Made by a program: the position numbers and the translations under genes
Origin: Wuchereria bancrofti
Taxonomy: Eukaryota > Nematoda > Chromadorea > Rhabditida > Onchocercidae
Assembly: GCA_005281725.1 (NCBI GenBank)
Contig: SSBO01000009.1
Location: 3,298,163 to 3,362,162, forward strand
Length of the DNA: 64,000 nucleotides
Reading direction: 5' to 3'
In this document: in pieces, positions 46,301 to 58,300 of the stretch
Layout of the letters: every line of letters starts with the position of its first letter
Numbering within the stretch: the first letter of the stretch is position 1
Notes under the pieces: generated by a model
Told to the model about the DNA's origin: nothing
Databases searched by the model: none
What the model saw: only the letters and a program-made list of their open reading frames with translations

Positions 46301-49300
46301 GCAATCTGAAACGTTAAAGTTTCACTTTTATAGCTTAAAGTAATTCAGTCAACAATTGCACATGTAATCGAAAATTTTAAACCAATGCGACTACTTTGGA
46401 GCTTTGGGAAAAATTATGAAAAGGAGAAACTGTACAATGATCAAAGATTTCAGTTAGTTTTGCTAATTATTATTACAAAGAGAGATTCTAGGTGGATGCA
46501 AATTAACCTTCTCTGCCCTGTGCTACTTTGCTGACACAAACTAATGGTATGTTTCAGCGATTACTGCACCTGTTTCCAAACAGCACTGAAAATGATTATG
46601 GAATTTGTGGATGAGCCACGTGATATGTGCAAATTTATTCGTAATATCGGAGCTCGGCATTTCTTCTACAATGTCTATGAACCATATACTGAGGAAATGC
46701 TCAAATTGCTAATTAGATCAGATTATCAACATTAGGAAATGTACGAAGTGGTAATTAACAGAATGAAGCCTCAGCTGCAAAAAGTGAAAAAAAAAAATCA
46801 TAAAAGTCGCTGTATCATTGAATGTTACTGTAGGATCCGAAAGATAGAATTGCAATCTTATCTTGGATGATCTGAAGAGTCCAACAACTAAACCAGCAGT
46901 GTTGTGTTTATTTGAGTTAAAAATTGACAAAGCCATAAATATTACTATAGTGGATGTAATTTTTCTCTTTTTTGGGATTCTCATTTCATTTCATAATGAA
47001 ATTAAAAAACAATTTATCTTGTACTTTCCATACAAGATACGTTATGTTTTAGCATATTAGACACTTTTCTAGATATAATTTTAAATTTTTTTGTGCATCT
47101 TGCAAACTTATGAATTCTTCTCCTGAATGACCCCATTATAGGTAATGTGTAAATCGATGATGACCGCTTTATGTGAAGTAGCCACAGATGATATGAATGA
47201 GAAACAAATGCAGTGTTGGTATACGGCAAGTCATTATAAAAAATTAATTTTCCCCAAGTTTATTTAAAAATAGTTTAACAATGAAATTTAATGACTACTA
47301 AATGATACAAAGTATTTAGCTTTCCCAGCTGTCTGCCCTTTTTGGTGGAAAAAATTCATATTAAAAAAAAAATTTTAATAATGCACATAAAATGTTATTA
47401 TTTTTAGTTCTTCGATGAAATTCAGGCAGCTTTCAACGATGGACTTGCAACTCAACGACAAAATTATCTTCGGAAATGCATGTCAAAAAAAGAAATGGAA
47501 ATTTTAAAAACTACCTGGCGGCAAATCCAAACGAAATATATGAAGGAAGATGGAAATCTAACAAAGTGTAATGCTTTGGTTAGTACTGATATCTAAGTAC
47601 AATTAGGCTGTTCTATTTATCAGAAAAATAAACCGAAGAAGTTCCCAATATAAAAAGATATAATTTAAATATTTCAAAATTGTCAAGTTTCTTTCCATGT
47701 TTCGCCCTATTTGCTGTGGCAGAAGTGGAATTTGAAAAAAAATCTAGAACTTAATAAAATCTAATTATAGATGTACGAAGCACTCCAATATCACTGTGAA
47801 AAGATACCTAAAACAAAGAAATATATAAGAAAACTAAAAGAAATTGCCCATCAGAGCATTGATGTAAGTTCGAGTGATAAAATATAGGAGATTAACTACA
47901 GAACTTTCAACAATTAACATTTCAAAAATATTTTATAATAGACAGATAACAAGTAAAATTAAGAAATAGGCTTGCCAGATCTTACAACTTCACTGTTTTG
48001 AAAAATTTTTATGAAACGAAGAATATTTCTTTGCAAACTATTTATTATAACGATTTAATAGTATATGCAGGCAGTGGACAAAATAATAGATGCATATGAT
48101 AGCACTTGTGGATTAGCAGAGTTGAATGACCGACTTGATTCTTACTGTTACCTGTGCTGTACTTTAGGTGAAAGTCCACAAACCCTTTGGATTGCCTTTA
48201 ATACAGGTAAATCATTGCAGGTTTTAAAATTTTTGTTCAAAAATTTAAATTTTATTTCGTCTACTGTCAGCTTGAAATTTTGAAAAAATTAATACATTTT
48301 TTTAGCATAGAAAACGTATAATTATTTCTGAAAAGACATGTCATCATTTCCATATTATCAATCAACCCGGCAAGAGCTTCAAACACTACTTGTTTTGAAA
48401 AAAAAAAAACTAACTTTATTTGTTACATTATTACTTATGAGAATGATGAAAAAATATCAACCTATAACAATAGTCCTATTCTTCATTATTGATAAGATGT
48501 TGGAGATAATTTCGACTAACAAATTATCTTGAAAACTCGATTTTACAGAATTTTCAACTCAAAAAAAATTTTAAGCACAGCTTCGAAAATTTAGAAAATT
48601 TCATAATCTTTACAATCAGCCAAACTCTATGTTGACTGTATTTTAGGTTTTGCAAATATCATCACTACCAAAGTAGATGAAGATAGAATTTGGGTAAAAC
48701 AAATATGGTGCAAGATTGCCCGCATCTTAGAACAGGTATAGTTTTAAACTAATCGATTAAAAAAGACAATCTTTTTTCTTGCTTGTTAAATGATTAATTT
48801 TAGTAAAGTGAATTCCGTTTACTCTAATTAGATCTTTACTTCGCAACACAAACATTCCGGTTGAATTGAAGGTAAATTTGAACGAAATTGGTTTCAATAA
48901 ATTTCGCTTACTTCTGGCCTTAGTCAAAACGGAGAATCTATTAACCAAATTTGAAAAGAAGGCTCATGACAAAAAAGAAAACTAAATAAATAAAAATAAT
49001 GCCACTGATTTTTTGCCATTGATTGTATCAATTTTGAGGTTATCAAAGAGTTTATTGTGTCGAATTTGTGGAATAAGCAGAAGTTGGGATGGAATGAAAT
49101 TTGAAACTTCCACTCAGCAACTTTATGATGTATATAAACAATTATTCATTCAATGTTTATAAAGATCGAGTGGATAATGGATATTCGTAAATAGCTGCAC
49201 TATGTTAAGTGGAAACAGAAATTTTTAAATATGAATTGTACTATAGCCACTGCTACTATAGCTTTCATTAAACGGTCATGTCAAAAAGGTAAATTATATT

Positions 49301-52300
49301 AAGAGCAGTACTCATCATAATTCTCGAAAAATAACTCGAAAATAATGAAACTAACACGTCTTTCTGCTTCACGCTACTATATGGCTATTTAATCTCAAAA
49401 TATAAGGTGAACTGAGAATGATATCAATATATGACGCTTAAATAATAAAGTAAGCAGTAAACGATATACCATAAAATGATACCATTGTACTAAACGATGA
49501 TACCATTATATTCATCATTTCCTACTATATAATTTCTCAGTTTGTATATAGAAATGAACTTACTCTAAGTTCCTTCTCTTGATTTAAAAAATTGGTGCTA
49601 TTTGCAGTGACCATTGAACCAAGTTTCGCATTCAGCTGTTGATTCTGCAAAAAAGCATGTTTTTCTTGTTCCCAAATCAAAGATGTACATTTGAGAAAAG
49701 TAAAAAATGATAACGATAGTTTATCAATGAGGTAAAGTAATACTATCTTGACATGATCGGCAATGCTTACAATTGCCTAATTTTTTGTAAATTTATTGAT
49801 AAGGTGTAAAACTTCAACATTTTTCTTATGAAAAATTAGAAATTTGACTTTTCTTTACAATCGTCTGACATATCGAAAGAGATCATTCGTTTAGTATGTC
49901 ATTTTTGAGAAATGAAAAAAGAAAACAGAATTCCGATAATTGCTTTTCTACTACAATATATAAATAACATTTAACAAAATGCAATCAAAAGTAATCTCAC
50001 GCATCGATGAGCGTTTCCAATTTCCTCTTCAAGTTGCCGAAGTTGTACATCTTTCATTGCCAGTTGTTCACGATGCAACACTAAATTTGCTTCCAGTGAT
50101 GTGATCTAAAGTGACATAAGTATGAACGATAAAATCTTTCGTAGTAAAAAGAGTTTCAACGGTGAATTTCTTTCGAAATTGAAGTGAAAAAAAGTTAAAC
50201 ATTTTTCTCAACACATTCTTTTACCCGAAAAAAATGTTGGAGTTATTTTTGGTGCCAAAATAAACTAATTCAAAATTCAAACTTATCACATTTATGATTT
50301 AGTTCAGATACAAGATTAATTTCATTGAAAAACCAAAAAATCTTGCCTGACGCTGATGATTCTCACAGCTCCCATCAATTATGTTCCCATTTGAATTATT
50401 TTTCATCATTATTTCATACTCAGCACTGTTCCTCAATTGCAGGATATGAATCTGTTGAAAATACTCATATTATAGAATTTGTGAATAAAGATGAAGAACT
50501 ATGAAGTGAATGAGGCAAGTTAAAATTAAAGAAAGCAATAAAAACTGGAAGAAATTTCAAAAATTTAAAGATTTTGCACTGATATATTTCTTTAGTTTAG
50601 AACTGTGCAATAACAGAAATCTTTCCAAAATGAAATCTTAAAATCTCATTTTATAAAAAGTTGTTTCAAAAACCAAAATATAGATATCAAGCAAAGGAAT
50701 GAATTACACATATATGTATACTGGAAAACAAGATCAAGAGACCGATGTGAATTATTTTCAAAGTGGAGAGAAAATCGTGCCCATTTTTTGACTCATATAA
50801 AATAAGTTTAAAGTATCGAGAGAACGAAATAAATGTGACAGAAAATGGATTATCAGAGTTGAAATTCCGAACCTATTTTAAAAGAAAACCTACAGTGTTT
50901 ACTAACTGAAATTGAATGTGGAAATAAAATTATTTTAAACAATAAAATATAAATCGATACGAGAAGTACAATGAAGGAAGGTGTAATATTGCACAGGTAT
51001 GATAATCTTTAAAGTATCTTTAAAGCAAAAATCTCAATATCAGTACAGTTCAACAAGTCACGAAATAATGCGCAAAACTAAACAACGAAAAATTGTGTTA
51101 GACAATAACTGCGAATGACGTTCACATCAGATATGTATACCAGTTAACACCGATTTTAAATGATATAAAAAGCAACGGTCATACAAACCAGATTTTTAAT
51201 TAGTTCCTGAAAATTTGAGGATAAATAGCGCTTTTGTGAGAATAGCATTTTGATTGGGAGTGAATCGACATTGAATCAATAAAATGAATCATTTAAACAA
51301 TTCCGGAAAAAAAACACTACAGTAAAAAAGCAAAATTCACTTCATCGTTTCTTCTAAGTATAATTTCATCCTATACCTGACTTAGTTAAACAATTGTTTT
51401 TAAAGACAGGAAGTTGCATGTAAATTTTATTAGGATTTTTTTGTTCTAACCATGTCCTCCAACTAATTTAGAACAAATCTGAACTACTAATTTCAGTAAG
51501 TATCTAAAAGGATAATATTTTAGCAGAATGGTGTATATCAGTATTGCAATAACAAGTTAAAAGAATCAGATTACCTTGATAAATATATTAAAACAAGATT
51601 AACTGTATCTCATCCTAGCAATATCATTAACCTAACCGCATTTATTCCTTCTTTCATAAAATATGTGGACCAATATTAAACTTGAAGGAACAGTTTTCAA
51701 AAATCGATGAGCACGGTAACCTTGTGGTTATTGCAATTTTAAAAAGGTCTATGAGAGAAATCATTTTTTATAGAGTAATTTAAAAGAGACAGTAGGCGTT
51801 TGTTCAAAAGCATGCGAATATAACCCTTCTACTTTTCATAAACAATCTGATAAATAGAGAGAGAAGGCAATAATTAAACCGGTAAATGCCAATTTTTCAC
51901 GAGGTATTGGTAAACAACAGATGATGTGAGGAAGAAAGCAAAAATTGCATTCTTGTGATTTTCATTCTTTTAACTGATTAATATAAATTTAGAAACTTTT
52001 CCTTACAGTTTTGCAAAAGAAGCGTACAGACAGGTTAAACATATGACATGACATAATGTCTCAAAAAAAAAAAGAATAATCTTGCAAATGATTACATGGA
52101 TAGAGGAAATTGAAAAAAATTGGGATGTTTCACTAATTTGTTCCCAAAAATGAGTAAGATTTCATGTTTTACTTAAAATGCAATACTTTCAAACTCATCC
52201 ACATAATGTATCGTAAACGGAGGCAACTAGCTTTCCTGGAATAATTCATTTTTGTGTTTCGATGTGCTTTACTCACCAAACTAGGTATCAATCAAAAATG

Positions 52301-55300
52301 TAGAGAATTTCTATAATGGCTATTTTACGTTACAAAAAAAATTTTCCGAGAAGCACTATAGAGGTAGTGTGAAAAAGCTTCCCGGAAATGAAATATCTTA
52401 GCAACCAAATATAGAAAATTTGTATGTCAATTATTGAAATGAAACATAGATAAAATAAAATGAAACATAGATAGAAATAGTTATTGTTGTTGTTAGGTAA
52501 GTATACAAAAATAATTTAAACGACGAGTACAAAACTTAATTGATCTATAGTAGCTTTTGATTTTTTTCATGTGATTATTCTCTATGACAAGAAAAATTTG
52601 TAATACTCTCAAAACAACACCAGCAACCATTGAAATGAGACTATCAGAGTGTTAACAGATGAAAATCTAGACCTTCTACAAACTAAAATGGTGAAATATT
52701 TTTGCTGTCATGTATTGGAGAGAAATTTTCTCGCCTACACTCTGTGCTGGACAAGGAGAAAAGATTTTTTAAACCTTCAGAGTGACTAGTGTAAATTTTA
52801 TTGAAGAAGAAGACTGTTAAACTGGTATATGTCCGATGAAAGAATTTGCTGCACCTCTTCTCTGTTAAATTTGATTAGAAGACACCAACAGCAATAGAGC
52901 TTCATCGAAGACAATCAAAATTAAATTAATTGATTAAATTTATCTTTGTTTTGATGCTGTCAATATCAATATTATAGAATAGTCGACGAAAAATGATACA
53001 TTGGTATATTGTTGAGCCAGGTGGCATTTCAATAGTTAATATGATTTCAATAGTCATTATGAGAGATGTTTTATAAAGTAAAACATTTCTTTGTTGTGGA
53101 TAGGACATTCAATAAAGTGATCCAAAACTATATTCAAGCTTTTCGTTTTTTTCACTTGAACAATTTTAATATTATATAGATATTATATAGAATATTACAT
53201 AGATAAATTCACTGCCAAGATTCATATCCAAAAGGTTTGCACTGCTTATGAAAATGACTAAGCACCGCTTTTTTTCCAAAATGTAGGAAATATATGGATT
53301 AACAAAGAAACCAAACAAATTTTGAACAATAAACACTTGAAAACATATATGTGTATATTCGTTAATACAATTAATTTAATAAATTCTTATTTTAATAAAC
53401 AAATTCTTACTTCATTTATTTGATTCTGCAATTCCATAAGGACCGGTGGATGTTTACGGGCATATTCAACTAATCGTTCACAGTATTTGCGTAAAGTTCC
53501 GGAATTTGAGAGCGTTGCTTTGTCGTATTCAATCTCTTTCAGTAAATTATTCAAAAAGACAGATTTTTCATCGTTAATATCTACAGATGGAGTAGCAGAA
53601 TTCAGAACCTATAAAGAAGCATTAAAGTATGAGCTGATCACAATGAGTGATTTTTCAAAATTTGATAATGTTCTATAAATAAAGAGATTTCTGAAAAAAA
53701 AGCATTAACCTTTAAAGCTTCATCACGAAATCGATCATTGGGTAACAGTAATTTCAACTGATCGATGACATCTATAACAGACTGTCACCAGTGGAATGAA
53801 ATAATCAACAACAATGGATTTATATTAGGTATTTACACAATTAGTTTGATGGTAATGCTCCAAGCAAAAAATAAAATGCCATTATAAGTTTCAGAAAACT
53901 GAAATTTTAATAAAAAATCAACTTTAATAGACAAATCAATAATTCATTCTTTAAGAGAGCTTAAATTTATAAAAGCAGTTAACTAAATAGCAACTTTACC
54001 AGCCAACTTGCACGCAAATTTAGCATCACTTGTTTTGTCATAAAATTTGAGCTGTATTTGAAGTAATTGTGCTATTCGTTCCGCTTTAGCCAGTTTTTTT
54101 GCTAGCTGAAAATTTGTTCACAAAACACGAGACTAACTAGTAAAAAAACGATTGTTATTTTTTACTTTTTACTTACCAACCTATACCAAGTACTTACTTT
54201 CGTGATAACAATTTTAACTAGTAAGTTGTCGGATAACATCAGCTTTAGTTGATACTTAAAAAACAAGTAAAATTAGTTCAAATAAGTACCAATAATCTTG
54301 TATTTCTAAACTCTTCGTGTTCCATAAAGTATTCAGAAATCATCTGGATGCAATGACCCACTATGTATTGAGTAAAAGAAAAAAAAGTGCCCAAGAAAGA
54401 AAGATGACAAAGCAACTTTAGTTTGGTTGGTCAATAAAAAAGAATTACAAATAGAAACTTACAGTCTTATTAATATTACGTAAAGTCTTGATTTCTTGTA
54501 ACTTATCCGCATCAACATAATTCTCGATCTCCTAGAAAACATTGACTAGAGATTCTTTATCCTCAATGAGTCATTTCTTTAGTAGTTTCTGATGATCAGT
54601 TGCAGTGACTGTTATGACTGTTGTTACGATGCGCTTTTGAGAAGGAGATTCATGTGATTTTCATGATGACAAATAATTTAAAATATCATGGAATGGCTGA
54701 AACTAAGTGAGATAACTTACGGTAGATGAAGTTTCGCAAAAGGATACTTCTTTCTTCTTAAATAGCTCGGAGTGGATGTTGTTTTTTTCCGATAAGTTCC
54801 TATACTATTTTTATTTTTGTACATTTTTCAATGAATACTGTGAATACATAGTGAAAAAGAAAGGAACTTGCCTCTCTCATGGATACAGTTAGACTTCAAA
54901 TTAGTTGAAACTTCTAAATTTGGACAATTGAGAAAAATCTTCGGACAAACCTCAAATTAAAATCCGTGCATTCACTGTTTATATGGATTGGATTTTTGTC
55001 ATCCATTTTTTGTACGACTACCGTTGTAACATCCAAATCTGAGTTTCGTTCAAAACAGTTCCGTCCGGTCGTTGTACAGTTCGCATCAAAAGATAGACTC
55101 CGTGTCACAGCATCCTTTCCGATCCTTTATCAGAAAGTAAAAATGAATGATAGTTGTATACTAACTGGTTATATAACTAAAATGTTCCATCACTCCATCA
55201 TTTTTAATTATGAGATCTTTCTACAAGTAAATGAAACATTAAAAATAAATTGTTAGAATCTGTTATTAGGATATTCAAAGAAGCTTTGATTTAAAATCAA

Positions 55301-58300
55301 CTGAGACCAACATTTACGACTGTATACCGATCTCCTCAACGACAGAGTTGGATTATTAAATTAGCCATCATTATGCTATAATAGTTAGTCAGTTTGAGAT
55401 TTCGGGAAATGTAATTCCATCACTCAATTCTATTTAACCATTACTATTTGCATTACGATTATTCTAGTTTATATTCTAGTCAGATTTTATGTGATGATCG
55501 CCATTTACATAAAAGCTTTAAAAAAAGGTAAAATTAAAAAAAGTGCAAAGTAGCATTGAAATTTTACAGTATATGGAATGAACAGACTGGAAAAAGAATA
55601 ATGAACAGTTGTAGTTAGTACTTCTCTTTCAATTCTTGAATCACCCCTTTCCCACTCCCTGCCTGTTTCCAGAAAGTATTTATTTTTAGGGCAAGTAAAT
55701 TAATCAATTAAAAAACCGTTTGCATTAATAAATCATTCAATCTATATAATGGAAACGTCTTACTCATTTAATGTCTTATTCGTTCATTCGCATAACAACT
55801 CGTTTTTTTATTCCTTTATTACACTGATAAGTGACTTTTAATAATAACAAAGACTGAATAAGAACGATAAAAATGACACTATGATGGCAAATACCAGTCC
55901 CAAATACATTGTTTTCTGGACGTCAAACAAAAGTAAATCTAGAAATGCTGAACGGAAATAAAAAATGGATGATACCTGTCAATTCTCTTTTTATTTTGCG
56001 TCAAAAAATCAAAAGATCGGCGAAACAATAAGTTGGAACATGGCATGTGAACCTTAGATGATGTTCTGTAATGCAATAACCCTTTTTACAAAATTTCGTC
56101 ATTTAATATCAGAGTCTGGATAATTAGTAATATCCAAATATTTGGCTGAATAATTATTATAATATGTCAAACGAGTATTTTTCCACATATTTTAATGCTT
56201 GCTTTACTAAGTCACAAAGAAACCATCTCTCTGATAGTAGTTCATTTGTACTACTGCCAAAAAAGGTAGAGTTATGACAGTGGTATTTTTTTGTTCTGCG
56301 CACTGGAATAGCTATACGATGTTAATTAAAATCAGTGAAATGTAAACTGGAGTTTAATACCACCACTGCCAAAAAAAGATAGAGTTATGCTACAGCGTTA
56401 GTAAATCATAACATCCTCAATTTCAATGAAGCATTCCAAACAAACATTTGTTTCTGTCCATTTTTCTAATGCATAAATATTATGAAAATAAATTCAAAAA
56501 CTAAACGAACATAACGGTTTCGGTACTTTGAGCGGTATTGTTATTGAAGCGATGCGATTGTTCAAATGATGCTGTACCACTTATAGTCTATAAAGCAAAT
56601 AAATATAAAGTAAATAAACTTCTGTATGCTTTTCACAATAATGACGTCATTTAATTTGTTCAATAGTAATAAGCATATCATAATGGCTAACCATCATTTC
56701 ATCCAAACACAACTGTATAATGATACTGATTCGTACCGCAGAAACATCAGGTCAATCCCGAGAAAAAGCCGTAAATCAAATATGAGTAGTAAGAAATGAA
56801 TTAGTTTAAAAAATGATTTCTGTTCAAACAGTCTCGTAGATTTTTTTTTGGAAAATATCTACGATGCTAACCAAGAAACTTATATGATCCTAGTGAAGAT
56901 AAATCTCCAGCTTACTAGGAATCAGTTCTAAAGTGCACTTCTTTATTACACGAATATCTCAGTATTACACAAATTTCTAGATCACTAGTATGACATATTA
57001 AGACTAAAAACAAAAAACAAGAAATAATTATTTATAGTTTGATTATTTTTAGTCCAAATAAATCAAACAGTAGTCTTATTAGTTATTTCGACGATCTTAT
57101 TTTCAATAGATAGAACCAAAGAGAGACCAAATAAACTCGGTAATTCTTCACACACTAATCTGACTTGTTTGCTTTAACCATAAACAAGTAAAGACCAGAA
57201 TATAAAATTCTATTTTCTAACTTGTTCAAAGATACCGGTCAAATATCGCTATTATTTCTGCCTTTCTCACAAGCTGAATTCCGGATGTGACTCATACTTT
57301 TGCCTATTCATCAATAATCCATGAAAATAATTCCATTAAAACAAAAAGAAAAAAACAAATTTATTGAAAAAATTATGGAAGAAAAAAACTAATTTATTGA
57401 AGAAAACTATAAAGGGACTAATTTATGCGTTATCGCACTAGGAACAACAAAAATTATTGCCGAGAAATGATAAAAAATATATATAAAATAAAACCAAACA
57501 AAACGATAGGAAAAAATTTCAAGCTCTATTACTGAGTTTCAGATATTGCTTTTTACATACGGTGTGATGAAAAAAGCATATCAGGTTAAGGATTAAGACA
57601 TATATATAAACACGAAATATTATTTACTAAATAGCACTTATGAGTGGTAGGTTATGAAATCCGGTAGAGAGAAAGAAAGGAGTATAATATCATTCACTGC
57701 TTCATAAATATGGTTTTGTGGACATTTTGTACTGAATAGGTACAAACTCACTTTTTTATCTTTATCTATCTGCATTCTTCTTTTGTTGTAATCTAGAGGC
57801 AAATCGAAAGCTTTACATGGTAGTTGGTTTCTGCTTGATGTTGTACAAGATGCTGAGACATTTGTGGGATTTTGTAGCTTCTTGTGAACAAAATTCGTTG
57901 ATATCTACAATCAGGCAAGTACTTTATTAAAGTTAAGTTATAGGGAGAGGTTGTATTTGTCTTAAATATACTGAAAAAGTGAATTAGTTGTATTTTGTCT
58001 TAAACATATTGAAAAAAGGTATTCCCACCGAATTTTAAATCAAATACAATCACGTTAACTTGCTTAATCAACCAATTATGTTTTATATTGAACAATATGA
58101 AAGTCATAAAAATAGTAGAAATCACAGGGCGTCATTCACTAACTAAATAAAATTTGGAAAGCTAAGTTTTAATAAGCAAGACGAATGATGTGCTCAGACT
58201 CACCCAACTACCGGTGTCTACGAAGTACCTGTATGAAGAACCATCACAATATAAAAATTTCTTAACCAAGTTACTTATTTTAAGTTATAAATGGTTAAAC

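Larger units (their letters stand above)
38980..49563 (-). other. 10.6-kb intron 13 of the coiled-coil gene, hosting nested elements
   Basis: By far the largest intron of this gene. On its opposite strand it carries the globin-like gene (45,952-48,985). It also holds a 99-bp duplication (40,505 and 41,119), an inverted repeat (42,020-42,060), a 21-bp minisatellite (43,837-43,946), the possible alternative first exon (40,252-40,281) and a GC-richer block of unclear origin at about 41,660-42,640. The remainder is AT-rich with nothing recognisable. Confidence 0.7.

Noticed and set aside
54864..54890. Small extra exon of the coiled-coil gene with donor GCAAGT
   Set aside because: Including it breaks the phase. 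The direct junction 54,951 to 54,799 keeps the frame.
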